DNA of 64,000 nt. It comes from JBKEDF01 sp047975325 (GTDB lineage: Bacteria; Pseudomonadota; Alphaproteobacteria; Rhodobacterales; Rhodobacteraceae). The stretch is taken from positions 62,001 through 126,000 of the forward strand of contig JBKEDF010000053.1 of NCBI GenBank assembly GCA_047975325.1, in the 5' to 3' direction. The notes below the pieces were generated by a model. It was not told the DNA's origin, ran no database searches, and saw nothing but the letters and a program-made list of their open reading frames with translations. The position numbers and the translations under genes are program-made. The stretch's first letter is position 1; the number at the start of each line of letters is the position of its first letter. Below, piece by piece: positions 63,599 through 64,000 of this stretch.

Positions 63599-64000
63599 AT
63601 GAAGGGGAAGATCTCTCCGGTCGTGCAACCGGTTGTCGATGCGGCCAGTGATTTTGCGGATCAGCAACATGACCGAACCCGGGGTGACAGCGAAAGCCCC
63701 ATGGCTGGATTGGCCCGCAATGCGGCACGCCTGCCTGGCGGTGGTCCGCTTGCACGGATCGCCTGCAAACTGGTGCAGCCGCTTCTGACCCGCACCGTCA
63801 ACAGGATTGCAGGCAACCACGCTTCACTTTTTGCCCGTCTCGGCCCCTATCGTGATGCAGATTTCCTGATCGATCCGGTTGAGCTGCCCTTTGCGCTGCA
63901 TCTGCGCCCTGATCCCGATGCGCTGATTTTTCGCGCCGTGCCCCGTGATAAGGCCCCGCCCGTCACCGCAACGATCCGCGGGAATTTCATGCTGCTCCTG
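63599..64000 (+). CDS. ubiT: SCP2-domain protein, UbiT-like, 3' end outside window
   Basis: First 134 codons of a protein with a variable N-terminus and the beginning of an SCP2 sterol-carrier domain: LFARLGPYRDADFLIDPVELPF followed by LIFRAVP and ATIRGNF. This matches the accessory factor UbiT, which works with UbiU and UbiV in oxygen-independent ubiquinone synthesis and binds lipid or quinone intermediates. The start ATG at 63599 follows GAAAGGA by 8 bases. UbiU/UbiV would be expected beyond the window edge. The rest, including possible C-terminal residues, is not visible. Confidence 0.75.
   Translation, partial: MKGKISPVVQPVVDAASDFADQQHDRTRGDSESPMAGLARNAARLPGGGPLARIACKLVQPLLTRTVNRIAGNHASLFARLGPYRDADFLIDPVELPFALHLRPDPDALIFRAVPRDKAPPVTATIRGNFMLLL

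Overview
The window looks like chromosomal DNA of an alphaproteobacterium of the order Rhodobacterales (Rhodobacter/Paracoccus/Roseobacter group). Support: high GC, dense overlapping operons joined by ATGA or GTGA stop/start overlaps, a ccoNOQP cbb3 oxidase cluster, an alphaproteobacterial GTTC-N7-GTTC SOS box before uvrA, a bactofilin/M23 peptidase pair, and the neighbour pair tyrS/anmK-like. No insertion sequence, prophage, CRISPR array or rRNA operon was seen. The placement is from recalled family features, not from a database search.

Layout. 1-4002: cbb3 cytochrome oxidase operon (ccoN 3' part, ccoO, ccoQ, ccoP, a 52-residue membrane protein, a DUF2189 protein, ccoS) with no ccoGHI between ccoP and ccoS. 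4058-10884: DsbA-like oxidoreductase, aminotransferase, penicillin-binding protein 1A, prfB, second DUF2189 protein. 10924-13651: bactofilin, M23 peptidase and a Bcp-type peroxiredoxin. 13758-20240: large AsmA-like protein, queA, MFS carrier, DUF924 protein. 20389-26003: dihydrolipoyl dehydrogenase, second MFS carrier, SOS-controlled uvrA. 26127-31643: class I aldolase, SDR, pgk, two tandem cyclophilins (cytosolic and exported), tyrS. 31713-39325: AnmK-like protein with ruined catalytic motifs, rarD, malate synthase G, pepN, FAH hydrolase. 39443-42945: manganese/iron ABC importer (sitABCD type) behind a palindromic operator candidate. 43083-50226: surE-pcm-nlpD group, hemF-idi, M20 amidohydrolase, alkylpurine glycosylase plus esterase. 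50243-52550: thiosulfate-type transporter, a coupled 55-residue protein and an exported rhodanese. 52794-57779: entericidin-like lipoprotein, oligopeptide-type binding protein, a candidate small RNA, 3-hydroxybutyrate dehydrogenase plus patatin, DUF502 protein. 58113-64000: rpsB-tsf, SLC13 carrier, FAD oxidoreductase, tRNA-Gln(UUG), and the start of a UbiT-like gene.

Genes that work together: the cco operon gives microaerobic respiration. Bactofilin with M23 peptidase, PBP1A, the NlpD-like factor and DsbA serve the envelope. The importer and the exported rhodanese suggest use of external thiosulfate or related sulfur. bdhA with the patatin points to polyhydroxybutyrate or ketone-body turnover. 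pgk, the class I aldolase, lpdA and glcB belong to central carbon metabolism.

The two strongest unexpected signals are (i) an intact reading frame in the usual anmK place in which nearly every known kinase motif is changed (31713-32762), and (ii) a short orphan transcription unit at about 54903-54978: a promoter with 17-base spacing, a stem-loop and a strong terminator, with no gene upstream on that strand for it to end.
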